A stretch of 64,000 nucleotides of DNA, from positions 1 to 64,000 of the forward strand of contig SVJQ01000004.1 in the NCBI GenBank assembly GCA_015068905.1. Direction: 5' to 3'. Made by a program: the position numbers and the translations under genes. Origin of the DNA: Oscillospiraceae bacterium (GTDB lineage: Bacteria; Bacillota; Clostridia; UBA1381; UBA9506). Below, piece after piece: positions 27,731-36,621 of the stretch. The number at the start of each line of letters is the position of its first letter. The stretch's first letter is position 1. Under the pieces are notes generated by a model. It did no database searches and was not told the DNA's origin. It worked only from the letters and a program-made list of their open reading frames with translations.

Positions 27731-29101
27731 TTGAACCAAAGAGAACAATTCGGCTCCCGTCTGGGTTTTATTTTAATCTCTGCCGGTTGCGCCATCGGTC
27801 TTGGCAACGTCTGGCGGTTCCCTCACATTGCGGGTGAATACGGCGGTGCTGCATTTATTTTAATTTATCTTTTATTTTTATTGATTTTCGGTATTCCCAT
27901 TATGACCATTGAGTTTGCTGTCGGTCGTGGTAGCGGCAAAAGCATTGCCAAGTCTTTCGAGGAGCTTGAGCCAAAGGGCACCAAGTGGCATTGGTTCAGT
28001 CCCATTGCCATTGCCGGCAACTATCTGCTCATGATGTTTTACACCGTCGTCACCGGCTGGATGTTTATTTACTTTATTAAAATGCTCACGGGTGACTTTG
28101 TGGGCAACACTGCCGCACAAATTTCTGCACAGTTTGACGCCATGACAGCAAACCCCTGGTTGCTCATGGGCTTTATGGCGCTTTCTGTCGTCATTGGTTT
28201 TGTCATTTGCTCCTTGGGCTTAAAGGGCGGTGTAGAAAAAATCACCAAGGTTATGATGCTGGCACTTCTTGCAATCATTGTTATTCTGGCAATCCGTGTT
28301 ATCATGCTCCCCGGTGCCGGGGAAGGTCTGCGCTACTATCTGATTCCCGATTTCGGTAAAATGGTGGAAAAAGGCATTGGTGAAGTGATTATGGCAGCTA
28401 TGGCGCAGGCATTTTTCACTCTTTCCATCGGTATGGGCTCTATGGCTGTGTTCGGCAGTTATATCAGCAAAAAACGCAGACTGATGGGCGAAAGCATCAC
28501 CATTGCTATTTTAGACACCTTTGTTGCCATTATGGCAGGTCTCATCGTCATCCCGGCTTGCTTTGCCTTTGATATTAAACCGGATGCCGGTCCAAGCCTG
28601 ATTTTTGAAACTCTGCCCAATGTGTTTAACGCTATGTCGGGCGGCAGACTTTGGGGTGCTTGCTTCTTCTTATTTATGATTTTTGCCGCTATGTCTACCC
28701 TGATTGCCGTGTTTGAAAACATTATTTCCTACAGCATGGATCGCTGGGGATGGAGCCGCAAAAAATCTTGCTTAATTAACTGCGGTCTGGTCATTCTGTT
28801 ATCTGTCCCCTGCGCTTTGGGCTTTAATGTTCTGTCAGGCTTTACTCCCATGGGCACAGGCACCACAATTTTGGATTTAGAGGACTTTATCGTCAGCAGT
28901 AACATTCTGCCCTTAGGTTCTTTGGTGTATGTTCTGTTTGCCACAAGCAAAAAATACGGTTGGGGCTGGAACAACTTTTTAGAGGAAGCCAATACGGGAA
29001 AAGGTCCGAAGTTCCCCTCCTGGCTTAAAGTGTATGTTAAATATGTTTTGCCTGTTATCATTATTTTACTATGGGCACAGAGCTACCTTCCAAAAAAATA
29101 A
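27731..29101 (+). CDS. NSS-family Na+-dependent amino-acid transporter
   Basis: This 456-residue LeuT-fold symporter has the N-terminal signature REQFGSRLGFILISAGCAIGLGNVWRFP split over TM1 (GLGNVWRFPHIAG), about eleven hydrophobic segments, and a TM6-TM8 core typical of bacterial NSS proteins. It should import an amino acid such as Trp, Tyr, Leu or Ala together with Na+; the substrate cannot be told. TTG is the start because AGGAGG stands seven bases upstream. A nested inverted-repeat leader precedes it and a strong terminator follows. Confidence 0.93.
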   Translation: MNQREQFGSRLGFILISAGCAIGLGNVWRFPHIAGEYGGAAFILIYLLFLLIFGIPIMTIEFAVGRGSGKSIAKSFEELEPKGTKWHWFSPIAIAGNYLLMMFYTVVTGWMFIYFIKMLTGDFVGNTAAQISAQFDAMTANPWLLMGFMALSVVIGFVICSLGLKGGVEKITKVMMLALLAIIVILAIRVIMLPGAGEGLRYYLIPDFGKMVEKGIGEVIMAAMAQAFFTLSIGMGSMAVFGSYISKKRRLMGESITIAILDTFVAIMAGLIVIPACFAFDIKPDAGPSLIFETLPNVFNAMSGGRLWGACFFLFMIFAAMSTLIAVFENIISYSMDRWGWSRKKSCLINCGLVILLSVPCALGFNVLSGFTPMGTGTTILDLEDFIVSSNILPLGSLVYVLFATSKKYGWGWNNFLEEANTGKGPKFPSWLKVYVKYVLPVIIILLWAQSYLPKK

Positions 29102-29120
29102 ACCCTATGCCAATACTCTA

Positions 29121-29153
29121 TGCACCCCGAAACCGGGGTGCATATTTTTTTTG
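29121..29153 (+). terminator. Intrinsic terminator after the NSS transporter
   Basis: TGCACCCCG-AAA-CCGGGGTGCA is followed by a T-rich run. It separates the transporter from the next operon. Confidence 0.88.
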
Positions 29154-29161
29154 TTTTTTCC

Positions 29162-29220
29162 TTGACAATGCCATGTTTTGCTGATATAATAGTGTCAGAA
29201 TATAACTTGTTATAACAAGT
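29162..29220 (+). promoter_or_regulatory. Promoter and palindromic operator of the AtuA-like operon
   Basis: A near-consensus promoter (TTGACA, 17 bp, TATAAT at 29162-29190) is followed at 29205-29220 by the perfect 16-bp palindrome ACTTGTTATAACAAGT, overlapping the expected transcript start region. The last gene of the operon codes for a GntR/HutC-type regulator, whose family binds such short palindromes. The site is therefore the probable repressor operator, giving autoregulation; the pairing is inference. Confidence 0.82.
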
Positions 29221-29239
29221 ATTAACAGGAGGCATAAAA

Positions 29240-30610
29240 ATGGCAAAAGACGTACTCAGAATTATTTCCCCTAACGGGCATTTAGGATTTGCACCTACAA
29301 AAGAAGAAAGCTTCTATTTAGGTGCTGAAACAAAACCGGATTATTACTGCTGTGACAGCGGCAGTGACGACATCGGTCCCGTACCCTTGGGCGCTGATAA
29401 ATGCGCCAGCCACCCCGACCATCAGTATCACGATCTTGAACTGATGTTACTTAAGGCAAGAGAACAAAACGTGCCTATGATTATCGGTTCAGCCGGTGAC
29501 ACCGGTACAAACAGCCGTGTTGATATGTACGTTGGCTTTATTAAAGATATGGCAAAAAAACACAACTTAAAGCCCTTTAAGCTGGCATATTTCTACTCTG
29601 AAGTTGACAAAGAATATCTCCGCAAAAAGATGGAAGCCGGCGAAGAAATTGAAGGTCTTGACGGCCGCAGCAACTTAACCCTCGAAGAGCTTGACAAAAC
29701 CGACCGTATCGTAGCTGTTGCAGGCGTTCATCCTTTCATCAAAGCTTTAGAAATGGGCGCAGATGTTATCATCGGCGGTCGTACCTCTGACGCCTGCGTG
29801 TTTGCAGCACCTGCAATCTATGAAGGCATTCCTGAAAATATGGCATACTACACCGGCAAGGTGCTTGAATGTGCTTCCTTCTGCTGTGAGCCTTACGGCG
29901 CAAAAGAAAGCGTTATCGGTACTGTTACAAAAGACGATGTAAAGGTTACTGCTATGGCACCCTTCCAGCGTTGTACCCCGGCATCTGTTGCAGGCCACGC
30001 TATGTATGAACGTACCAACCCCTACTACGAATATGTTGCCGGCGGTATGATGGATATGAGCGAATGCGTCTACGAACAGTATGACGAAAAAACCTGCCGC
30101 ATCACCGGTGCAAAGTTTGTTCCCATTGAGGGCAAAGTTAAGGTTAAACTGGAAGGTGCCGGCTTTGTCGGCTACCGCTATTTGGGTCTTGCCGGCATTC
30201 GTGACCCCTACACCATTAAAAACATTGACGCTGTTATTGACTGGGCAAAATCTCAGGTTAAAGAGCGCCGCCCCAACGACTGGTATGAAATCAGCTACCG
30301 TGTATTCGGTAAAAACGGCGTTATGGGAGATCTCGAACCTATTAAAGAAACCAAATCCCACGAGCTGATGGTTGTAGTTGAAGGCGTTGCTAAAACTAAA
30401 GAGGTTGCTGAAGAAGTAGCCCTGGTCGGCACACGTCAGCTGTTCTATGCCCGTCTGCCTGAGGTTAAGGGTACCGCCGGCACTGCAGCCTTTGTTATGG
30501 ATGAGGTTGTTGAAATGTCTCCGGCATACAACTGGACAATGGACCACACCGTAGCCGTTGATGACCCCATGGAACTGTTCCCCGTTACCATGATTGAGAT
30601 TGGAGAGTAA
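29240..30610 (+). CDS. AtuA-like (DUF1446) family protein
   Basis: This 456-residue cytoplasmic protein matches the acyclic-terpene-utilisation AtuA / DUF1446 group: VLRIISPNGHLGFA at the start, GSAGDTGTNSRVDMYVGF near residue 78, and GADVIIGGRTSDACVFAAPAIYEG near 170. In Pseudomonas AtuA takes part in citronellol/geraniol catabolism, but most homologues have no tested activity. Here no other atu genes are present; the neighbours are DUF4387, a D-aminoacylase and a Na+ symporter, so the substrate is probably different. First gene of a GntR-controlled operon; AGGAGG precedes ATG. Confidence 0.85.
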   Translation: MAKDVLRIISPNGHLGFAPTKEESFYLGAETKPDYYCCDSGSDDIGPVPLGADKCASHPDHQYHDLELMLLKAREQNVPMIIGSAGDTGTNSRVDMYVGFIKDMAKKHNLKPFKLAYFYSEVDKEYLRKKMEAGEEIEGLDGRSNLTLEELDKTDRIVAVAGVHPFIKALEMGADVIIGGRTSDACVFAAPAIYEGIPENMAYYTGKVLECASFCCEPYGAKESVIGTVTKDDVKVTAMAPFQRCTPASVAGHAMYERTNPYYEYVAGGMMDMSECVYEQYDEKTCRITGAKFVPIEGKVKVKLEGAGFVGYRYLGLAGIRDPYTIKNIDAVIDWAKSQVKERRPNDWYEISYRVFGKNGVMGDLEPIKETKSHELMVVVEGVAKTKEVAEEVALVGTRQLFYARLPEVKGTAGTAAFVMDEVVEMSPAYNWTMDHTVAVDDPMELFPVTMIEIGE

Positions 30611-30615
30611 GAGAT

Positions 30616-30942
30616 ATGAAAACAAAAAAATTAGTTGAACTTGCAAAAACCATCCGTAGCAAAAATGCAGGTACTGACCGCATTACCTTTGACATCATCT
30701 TCCGTGAAAAAGAGAACTACGAACTGGTTAAAAAATCCGGTGCGCTGACTCGTGAAACCGTGGCAAAGCTCTACGGCATCCCCGACAGCCGCATTGCAGA
30801 CTTTGTTGAATTTGACCCGGCATACGCCATCAAGTTCACCATTAACCGCCTGCGTCCCTCCGGTTCATTTGGGGAGGGCGATGTGTTCGGTTGCCAGCAG
30901 TATCCGCCTTTATACGATATTGAAATTCCTGTTGAAGAATAA
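30616..30942 (+). CDS. DUF4387 family protein
   Basis: This 108-residue protein fits DUF4387, which is commonly found fused or adjacent to DUF1446/AtuA-like proteins, presumably as a subunit. The start LVELAKTIRSKNAGTDRITFDIIF and the segment RPSGSFGEGDVFGCQQYPPLYDIEI are visible; the latter suggests a structured C-terminal strand pair. It starts 5 bp after the AtuA-like stop, so translation is probably coupled. No catalytic motif is recognised. Confidence 0.8.
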   Translation: MKTKKLVELAKTIRSKNAGTDRITFDIIFREKENYELVKKSGALTRETVAKLYGIPDSRIADFVEFDPAYAIKFTINRLRPSGSFGEGDVFGCQQYPPLYDIEIPVEE

Positions 30943-30957
30943 TAATTTGTGCCTTTT

Positions 30958-30990
30958 TCGGGCGGTAGCTATTGACTGCCGCCCGATTTT
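30958..30990 (+). terminator. Intra-operon GC-rich hairpin (attenuator or weak terminator)
   Basis: CGGGCGGTAG / CTGCCGCCCG forms a 10-bp stem with one T-G pair, followed by ATTTTGTT. The T run is short, so partial read-through into the aminoacylase gene is likely. TTGACT within the right arm and TATAAA downstream are only 15 bp apart, a poor promoter. Confidence 0.55.
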
Positions 30991-31033
30991 GTTATAAAAT
31001 TTTTATGTATAAACAGAGGACGGAGGAACTATT

Positions 31034-32656
31034 ATGTTTGACGTAATCATCCGTAACGCTACCATTATAGATGGCACCGGCAATCCCGGTTATACCGGTG
31101 AGCTTGCCATTTATGATAAACAAATTGTAAAAATTGCTCCTAAAATAGAAGGGGAAGCTAAAACCGTGATTGATTCCAAGGGGCGTGTGGTTTGTCCCGG
31201 TTTTATTGATGCCCACGGTCATTCTGACTTTACTCTGTTTGTCAATAACCGCGGGGAAAGCAAAATCCGTCAGGGTATCACTACCGAGGTAACCGGCAAC
31301 TGCGGTTTTACCGCCGGACCGATCACAGAAGAACACGAAGATGATTTGGTACACTACTTAGCCAACACCATTGTGCTTTCTGATGACCTCAGGGCAAACT
31401 GGAAGTGGAAAACCCAGGACGAATTTTTGCGTCATTGCGCTAAAGACGGCTTAAGCTTTAACATTGTGCCACTGGTGGGTCAAGGTATGATCCACGTTGG
31501 CGTCATGGGTTTTTCTGATAAAATGCCCGATGAAAAAGAAATGGATACTATGAAATCCATGTTAAAAAGAGAACTAGACGCCGGCTTTTTCGGTATGAGT
31601 ATGGCGTTTGAATATGAACCCGGCAACTATATGCACATTGAAGAAGTTTCCGAAATGTGTAAGGTGTTAAAGGAATATGGATGTATCTATACCATTCACA
31701 TGCAAAACGAGGGTATGGATTTAATCCCCTGTGTTTCCCACGCTATTGAAATTGGTCGCAAGTCCGGCTGTCGGGTTGAAATTTCTCACCTAAAGGCACG
31801 GTATCCGCATAACTGGGGCAAAGCCAAAGAAGCTCTGAAGCTCATTGAAGAAGCAAAAAAAGAAGGTCTTGACATCTGCTTTGATGTATACCCCTACATT
31901 GCCTACGGAAGCGGTCTTATTGACCTGATTCCCCCTTGGGTAAAAAAAGACGGTCCCCGCATTATGTGCGAGCGCCTCGCGGACCCCAAGCTTCGCGAAA
32001 AAGCTCTTTATGATATGGAGCACGGCCTCCCCGGTTGGGATTCTATTATGAAAGGCGAAAACTGGGCAAGTGCGGTACAGATTGCTTCTTTAAAAACTGA
32101 AGCAAATAAAGCCTGCGAGGGCAAAGTAATTCAGGAGATTGCAGATGAGCGTAGCTGCACCCCCTACGAAGCGGTGGTTGACTTAATGGTAGAAGAAGAT
32201 GCTTCTATTAAATGCGTCTGGTTTGCCATGAATGAAGAGGAATTACAGGGCATTATGAAACATCCTGATGCTATTTTCGGTACAGATGGCAGAGCCTGCG
32301 CCACCTATGGCGAATTATCTAAAGGCGCTGTTCATCCCCGTTATTACGGAACCTATCCCCGTATTTTAGGAAAATATGTCCGGGAGGAGGGTGTGCTGAC
32401 TTTAGAAGAAGCGATTCGAAAATCCACCTCTGCGGTAGCAAAACGTTTCGGCATTTGCCGCCGCGGTGAGATAAAAGAAGGCTATTTTGCTGATTTGGTA
32501 ATTTTCTCACCGGAAGAAATCAGAGAAACCAACAGCTTTAAAGCACCCCACAGCTATCCGGCAGGCATTGACTATGTCGTCGTTAACGGTCAGGTGGTAA
32601 TCGACCACGGCGAGCATACGAATAACCTCCCCGGTGAAATTTTGAGAAAAGAGTGA
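31034..32656 (+). CDS. N-acyl-D-amino-acid deacylase (D-aminoacylase family amidohydrolase)
   Basis: This 540-residue metal-dependent amidohydrolase of the D-aminoacylase/dihydroorotase-like type has PGFIDAHGHSDFTL (HxH metal motif, about residue 60), TEVTGNCGFTAGP (zinc-ligand Cys), HMQNEG and EISHLKAR (metal His), FGTDGRA (catalytic Asp) and a C-terminal return to the small beta domain (GYFADLVIF). The family cleaves N-acyl-D-amino acids; related members act on other N-acyl or dipeptide-like substrates. Its place with a Na+ symporter and AtuA-like proteins suggests uptake and breakdown of an acylated or D-configured amino acid. Confidence 0.88.
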   Translation: MFDVIIRNATIIDGTGNPGYTGELAIYDKQIVKIAPKIEGEAKTVIDSKGRVVCPGFIDAHGHSDFTLFVNNRGESKIRQGITTEVTGNCGFTAGPITEEHEDDLVHYLANTIVLSDDLRANWKWKTQDEFLRHCAKDGLSFNIVPLVGQGMIHVGVMGFSDKMPDEKEMDTMKSMLKRELDAGFFGMSMAFEYEPGNYMHIEEVSEMCKVLKEYGCIYTIHMQNEGMDLIPCVSHAIEIGRKSGCRVEISHLKARYPHNWGKAKEALKLIEEAKKEGLDICFDVYPYIAYGSGLIDLIPPWVKKDGPRIMCERLADPKLREKALYDMEHGLPGWDSIMKGENWASAVQIASLKTEANKACEGKVIQEIADERSCTPYEAVVDLMVEEDASIKCVWFAMNEEELQGIMKHPDAIFGTDGRACATYGELSKGAVHPRYYGTYPRILGKYVREEGVLTLEEAIRKSTSAVAKRFGICRRGEIKEGYFADLVIFSPEEIRETNSFKAPHSYPAGIDYVVVNGQVVIDHGEHTNNLPGEILRKE

Positions 32657-34035
32657 AAAAGTTGACAATACAGCACATTATAGGCATCAGCATCACCTTG
32701 GCGGTTATCCTTGGCCTCAGCATCTATACCGGCAAGGCAGTTAAAAAGAATAAAGAAGCAAACTCATGGATTGTTGCCGGCATCATTATGGGCACGCTAG
32801 TTGGCGGTTCATCAACCGTCGGAACGGCTCAGCTTGCCTATAACTATGGTATGAGCGCCTGGTGGTGGACTTTGGGTGCCGGCATCGCCTGCCTTGTGCT
32901 GGCTGTTTTGTATGTAAAGCCCCTGCGGCAAAGCGGGTCAAATACCCTGCTTTCCATCGTCGGCAAGGAATACGGCACAAAGACCGGACTTTTAGCCTCC
33001 GTTCTTTCCTCCTTAGGGAGCTTTATTAACATCATTTCCCAATTAATTGCGGCAACTGCCATTATTGCTGTGGTGTTTCCAAAGCTTTCGTTGGCGCCCG
33101 CCCTTTTGATTTCTGCTCTCTTTATGACCCTGTATATCATTTTCGGTGGCACCAAAGGCAGCGGTATGGTAGGCATTTTGAAAATGGTGCTTTTATATGT
33201 CGCAATGATGACCTGCGGCATTATGGTCTTATATTTTTCCGGTGGTTTGTCCGGCTTTTTAGGAATTGTAGAACGTATCGATAATCCTGAACAGGTTTCC
33301 TTTTTCAGCTTGTTTGCCCGGGGCATTGGTACTGATTTAGGTGCTTGCTTCTCGCTGATTGTTGGCGTTATCGCCACACAAAGCTATGCCCAGGGTATTT
33401 TTGCCGCCAAAACCACCAAAGAGGCAAAAAAAGGTGCGCTTCTCAGCGCCCTGTTGGTTCCCCCTGTGGGCATCGGCGGCATTTTGGTGGGACTGTATAT
33501 GCGTAGCGTCCATCCGGGTATTGTTGCTAAAACTGCGCTGACAATGTTTGTAACAGAATATATGCCGCCACTCTTTTCCGGCGTGGTTCTGGCGACCTTA
33601 TTTATTGCTGTTTTAGGCACCGGTGCAGGTCTTGCCTTAGGCATTGCCACCATTTTAAAAAATGACATTATTCCGACCCTGACCCGTAAATCCCCCGGCG
33701 GCATGACGCTGGAGAGAATTTTAATTGTTGTTATTTTATTCTCTGCCTGCCTGTTATCTATGGGGCCCTTGGGCGACACCATTTTAAATTTTGCCTTTAT
33801 GTCTATGGGGCTTCGGGGTGCTACCATTTTTATCCCCCTGTGTTGCGCCTTTTGGTGTTCCGGCAAAATTCACAGCCGCTATGCCTTTTTATCCATTATA
33901 TTAGGCCCTGTATTGGTTTTAATTTTCGGGTTATGGAAGGTTCTGCCCTTTGACCCCTTGTTTATCGGTATTTTTGCTGCCTTGTTAATCATGGCGTTTG
34001 GATATGTGATAAACCGCAAAAACAAATTACAGTAA
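32653..34035 (+). CDS. Sodium:solute symporter (SSS family)
   Basis: This 460-residue membrane protein has about 12 hydrophobic segments. GIIMGTLVGGSSTVGTAQLAYNYG (TM2 region) and ISQLIAATAIIAVVF fit the SSS family of Na+-driven importers of amino acids, sugars or organic acids. GTG at 32653 overlaps the aminoacylase stop by 4 bp, so the two are translationally coupled; this argues that it imports the aminoacylase substrate or a related compound. The substrate is unknown. Confidence 0.88.
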   Translation: MKKLTIQHIIGISITLAVILGLSIYTGKAVKKNKEANSWIVAGIIMGTLVGGSSTVGTAQLAYNYGMSAWWWTLGAGIACLVLAVLYVKPLRQSGSNTLLSIVGKEYGTKTGLLASVLSSLGSFINIISQLIAATAIIAVVFPKLSLAPALLISALFMTLYIIFGGTKGSGMVGILKMVLLYVAMMTCGIMVLYFSGGLSGFLGIVERIDNPEQVSFFSLFARGIGTDLGACFSLIVGVIATQSYAQGIFAAKTTKEAKKGALLSALLVPPVGIGGILVGLYMRSVHPGIVAKTALTMFVTEYMPPLFSGVVLATLFIAVLGTGAGLALGIATILKNDIIPTLTRKSPGGMTLERILIVVILFSACLLSMGPLGDTILNFAFMSMGLRGATIFIPLCCAFWCSGKIHSRYAFLSIILGPVLVLIFGLWKVLPFDPLFIGIFAALLIMAFGYVINRKNKLQ

Positions 34036-34051
34036 GGAAAGGTTTTTCTTT

Positions 34052-34789
34052 ATGATTAAACATAACGCATCAAAGCCCCTGTACCTACAGGTAAAAGAAA
34101 ATCTTGAGGAAAGTATCCGCTCAGGCAAATATCCCGAGGGTGCAAAACTCCCGTCAGAAAAGACTTTGTGTGATGAATTTAAAGTCAGCAGAATCACCAT
34201 CCGTCAGGCGCTGGACCTTTTGGAAGCCAAGGGTATGACCTATTCCGTTCACGGTAAGGGGACCTTTGTCAAAGCCAGCATCATTGATTCAAACCTGCAA
34301 AAAATCAGTTCTTTTGGTGAGACGCTGGAAAAAATGGGCTACACCGGATATACGAAAATTGCATCCTACGAAGAACGGCAGGCAGACGATTTTGAACGTA
34401 TGCTTCGCGGTCAGGAATGGAACCGGATTAGCCAACTGTCATTAACGGGATATTCTATGGACGAGCCTGTGGTGCTCTACCGTTCCGTTATCCGCAGCCC
34501 TTATGGCGCACAAATGTATCAGGCAGCTTTGGATATGGAGCGAGAGGGCATTCCCTTTTCTACCTTTGACCTATATGCCAAAATCGGACTCTCTATCGGC
34601 AGCATTAACCAACAGGTTGCTGCGGTGAATGCAGATCAAGAGATTGCAGAGCTGCTCAAGCTAAAACCCGGAGATGCGGTTTTGGTGCTGGATTCTGTGA
34701 TTATGGATCAGAACAAACAGCCGATTGAATATAAAAAAGGTTACTACTGTACTGATAAATATGCTTTTAATTTAAACAGAGAGTTATAA
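34052..34789 (+). CDS. GntR-family (HutC/UTRA) transcriptional regulator
   Basis: In this 245-residue protein the N-terminal winged helix (PLYLQVKENLEESIRSGKYPEGAKLPSEKTLCDEFKVSRITIRQAL) is a textbook GntR domain, and the C-terminal half (about 90-240) is a UTRA ligand-binding domain (IEYKKGYYCTDKYAFNL at the end). Regulators of this type repress catabolic operons until a small ligand binds. It lies 16 bp after the symporter and is the last gene of the operon whose promoter carries the palindrome at 29205-29220. Confidence 0.93.
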   Translation: MIKHNASKPLYLQVKENLEESIRSGKYPEGAKLPSEKTLCDEFKVSRITIRQALDLLEAKGMTYSVHGKGTFVKASIIDSNLQKISSFGETLEKMGYTGYTKIASYEERQADDFERMLRGQEWNRISQLSLTGYSMDEPVVLYRSVIRSPYGAQMYQAALDMEREGIPFSTFDLYAKIGLSIGSINQQVAAVNADQEIAELLKLKPGDAVLVLDSVIMDQNKQPIEYKKGYYCTDKYAFNLNREL

Positions 34790-34793
34790 TTTT

Positions 34794-34840
34794 AAAAAAG
34801 ACCGTAGCAAAACGCATTGGTTTTGCTACGGTCTTTTTTT
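34794..34840 (+). terminator. Strong intrinsic terminator after the GntR gene
   Basis: A stem of about 18 bp (AAAAGACCGTAGCAAAA / TTTTGCTACGGTCTTTT) with an 8-nt loop is followed by T7. It ends the catabolic operon. Confidence 0.92.
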
Positions 34841-35045
34841 GTGCAAATAGAGTAAAAATAACACCATTGTATCCAAAATGAAATAAAACTGTCTTTTTTT
34901 GAATGCAAGCTACAATATCACGGCTGTAAATAACCCGCAGCAGCGCCGTTTTTTAGAAAATATTGTATTTAAAAAGGCATTTTATACTATATCTTGTATG
35001 TTACCGTTTGATTGCAAAAAAATTAAATTTTTTTTGCAAAAACAC

Positions 35046-35114
35046 TTGCAAAATCTATAAAAATAGAGTAAAATTAAATAAAGATGGTGAAAAGTGGAGC
35101 AAAATGGAGCAAAA
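35046..35114 (+). promoter_or_regulatory. dcw promoter with three MraZ-type decamer boxes
   Basis: TTGCAA and TAAAAT are separated by 17 bp (35046-35074). Starting at 35085, three direct repeats of 10 bp follow without a gap: TGGTGAAAAG, TGGAGCAAAA, TGGAGCAAAA. Ten-base-spaced TGGxG repeats before mraZ are the known operator of MraZ, which represses its own dcw operon. The 200 bp between the previous terminator and this promoter (34845-35040) is AT-rich and shows nothing I recognise. Confidence 0.85.
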
Positions 35115-35216
35115 ATAGCGTCTTTTTTGAAATGTTTTTTCAAAAATTAGCTGGTTGCTTTCATTTGTGTTCCTTAAATTTGTTTAAAGAACCTGCAGAA
35201 AGGGCGGTGAAAGGCA

Positions 35217-35648
35217 TTGTTTATCGGTGAATATCAGCACACATTAGACGCTAAAGGCAGAATGTTTGTTCCTGCAAAATTCCGCGATGACTTAGGCGAT
35301 GTCTTTATCGTTACTTTGGGTCTTGACAACTGCCTTTTCGTTTTCCCGGTTTTAGAGTTTGACCGCTTAAAGGCAAAGCTTGATGCCATTTCTATTACCA
35401 ATAAAGATGCCCGCCGTTTTGCCCGCTTCTTCTTTGCAAGAGCCTGCGAATGCGAAATGGATAAACAGGGCAGAATTATGTTACCTGCTAACCTGCGCGA
35501 ATACGCAGACCTTTCAAAAGATGTAACTGTTGTGGGCGTTTCTAACCGTGTGGAGCTTTGGAACACCACCGCCTGGGAAGAAACCCACAGCTTTGATAAT
35601 TTCAGTCCCGATGAATTATCTGAGAAAATGGAGCTGCTTGGTCTATGA
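35217..35648 (+). CDS. mraZ: Transcriptional regulator MraZ
   Basis: This 143-residue protein has two tandem SpoVT/AbrB-like halves: MFIGEYQHTLDAKGRMFVPAKFRDDL at the N-terminus and ACECEMDKQGRIMLPANLREYADL in the second half. MraZ forms rings that bind repeat boxes before its own gene. TTG is the start, eight bases after AGGGCGGTG. It overlaps rsmH by 4 bp (ATGA). First gene of the division and cell-wall cluster. Confidence 0.95.
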   Translation: MFIGEYQHTLDAKGRMFVPAKFRDDLGDVFIVTLGLDNCLFVFPVLEFDRLKAKLDAISITNKDARRFARFFFARACECEMDKQGRIMLPANLREYADLSKDVTVVGVSNRVELWNTTAWEETHSFDNFSPDELSEKMELLGL

Positions 35649-36586
35649 CAGAAACACAGTTTCATCACGTTCCTGTGATGCTAGAACCCTGCCTGGATGC
35701 CTTAGCAATCAAGCCTGACGGCGTTTATGTTGATGGTACCTTAGGCGGCGCCGGACATTCTTTTGAAATTGCAAAACGTTTAACCACCGGCCGGTTAATT
35801 GGTTTCGACCGTGACCCGGCTGCTATTGAAGCTTCTCGTGTAAGACTGACCTCTTTCGGCGATACTGTCACTTTTATCAACCGAAATCACTCGGAAGTGA
35901 AAGCTACATTAGAAGAGCTTTCCGTTTCACAAATCGCCGGAGCTTTGCTTGACTTAGGCGTTTCCTCACACCAACTTGACGAAGCCGAAAGAGGATTTTC
36001 TTACATGCAGGATGCACCCCTTGACATGCGTATGAATCCGAATGATTCTATGAGTGCATACGACGTGGTGAACACCTACACAAAACAAGAGCTTGAAAAC
36101 ATCATTTTTACATACGGCGAAGAACGCTGGGCAAAACGAATTGCAGAATTTATTGAAGATGCCCGCAAAAATGCACCGATACAATCTACCGGCGAACTGG
36201 TGGACATCATAAAAAAAGCCGTTCCGAAAAACGCGCGGCGCGACGGTCCCCACCCCGCCAAGCGAACCTTTCAGGCAATCCGCATCGAAGTGAACAATGA
36301 GCTTGGCAGTCTTAAGCAAACTGTATATGATTTTATTGATGCCCTTGCCCCCGGTGGCAGACTTGCGATTATCACCTTCCATTCATTAGAAGACAGAATC
36401 GTGAAAACCGCTTACCGTGACAAGGAAAAAGGTTGCATTTGTCCGCCGGAATGCCCCGTTTGTATGTGTGGCATTAAAAGTTCCGGCAAAGTGATTACAA
36501 GAAAACCCATTCTCCCCACCGAGGCAGAATTAGAAGAAAATCCCCGGGCACGGAGTGCAAAACTTCGGGTCTTTGAGAAAAAATAA
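35645..36586 (+). CDS. rsmH: 16S rRNA (cytosine1402-N4)-methyltransferase RsmH
   Basis: This 313-residue enzyme, also called MraW, methylates C1402 of 16S rRNA with SAM. Motifs: HVPVMLEPCLDALAIKPDGVYVDGTLGGAGHS (SAM site), GALLDLGVSSHQLDEAERGFSY, PLDMRMN, HPAKRTFQAIRIEVNNEL and ITFHSLEDRIVK. It has a normal length and is translationally coupled to mraZ. Confidence 0.97.
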   Translation: MTETQFHHVPVMLEPCLDALAIKPDGVYVDGTLGGAGHSFEIAKRLTTGRLIGFDRDPAAIEASRVRLTSFGDTVTFINRNHSEVKATLEELSVSQIAGALLDLGVSSHQLDEAERGFSYMQDAPLDMRMNPNDSMSAYDVVNTYTKQELENIIFTYGEERWAKRIAEFIEDARKNAPIQSTGELVDIIKKAVPKNARRDGPHPAKRTFQAIRIEVNNELGSLKQTVYDFIDALAPGGRLAIITFHSLEDRIVKTAYRDKEKGCICPPECPVCMCGIKSSGKVITRKPILPTEAELEENPRARSAKLRVFEKK

Positions 36587-36621
36587 GAACTATAAAATAA
36601 AAGGATTGGAGCGATAGACAG

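Noticed and set aside
29747-30646. 299-residue minus-strand ORF
   Set aside because: It is the antisense shadow of the AtuA-like gene, whose plus-strand product has clear family motifs, a consensus promoter and a good ribosome site; the shadow product has a Phe/Asn-rich composition typical of artefacts.
33384-33866. 160-residue minus-strand ORF (and the 177-residue one at 32844-33377)
   Set aside because: Both are shadows of the SSS symporter gene, with Lys/Pro-rich products that do not look like folded proteins.
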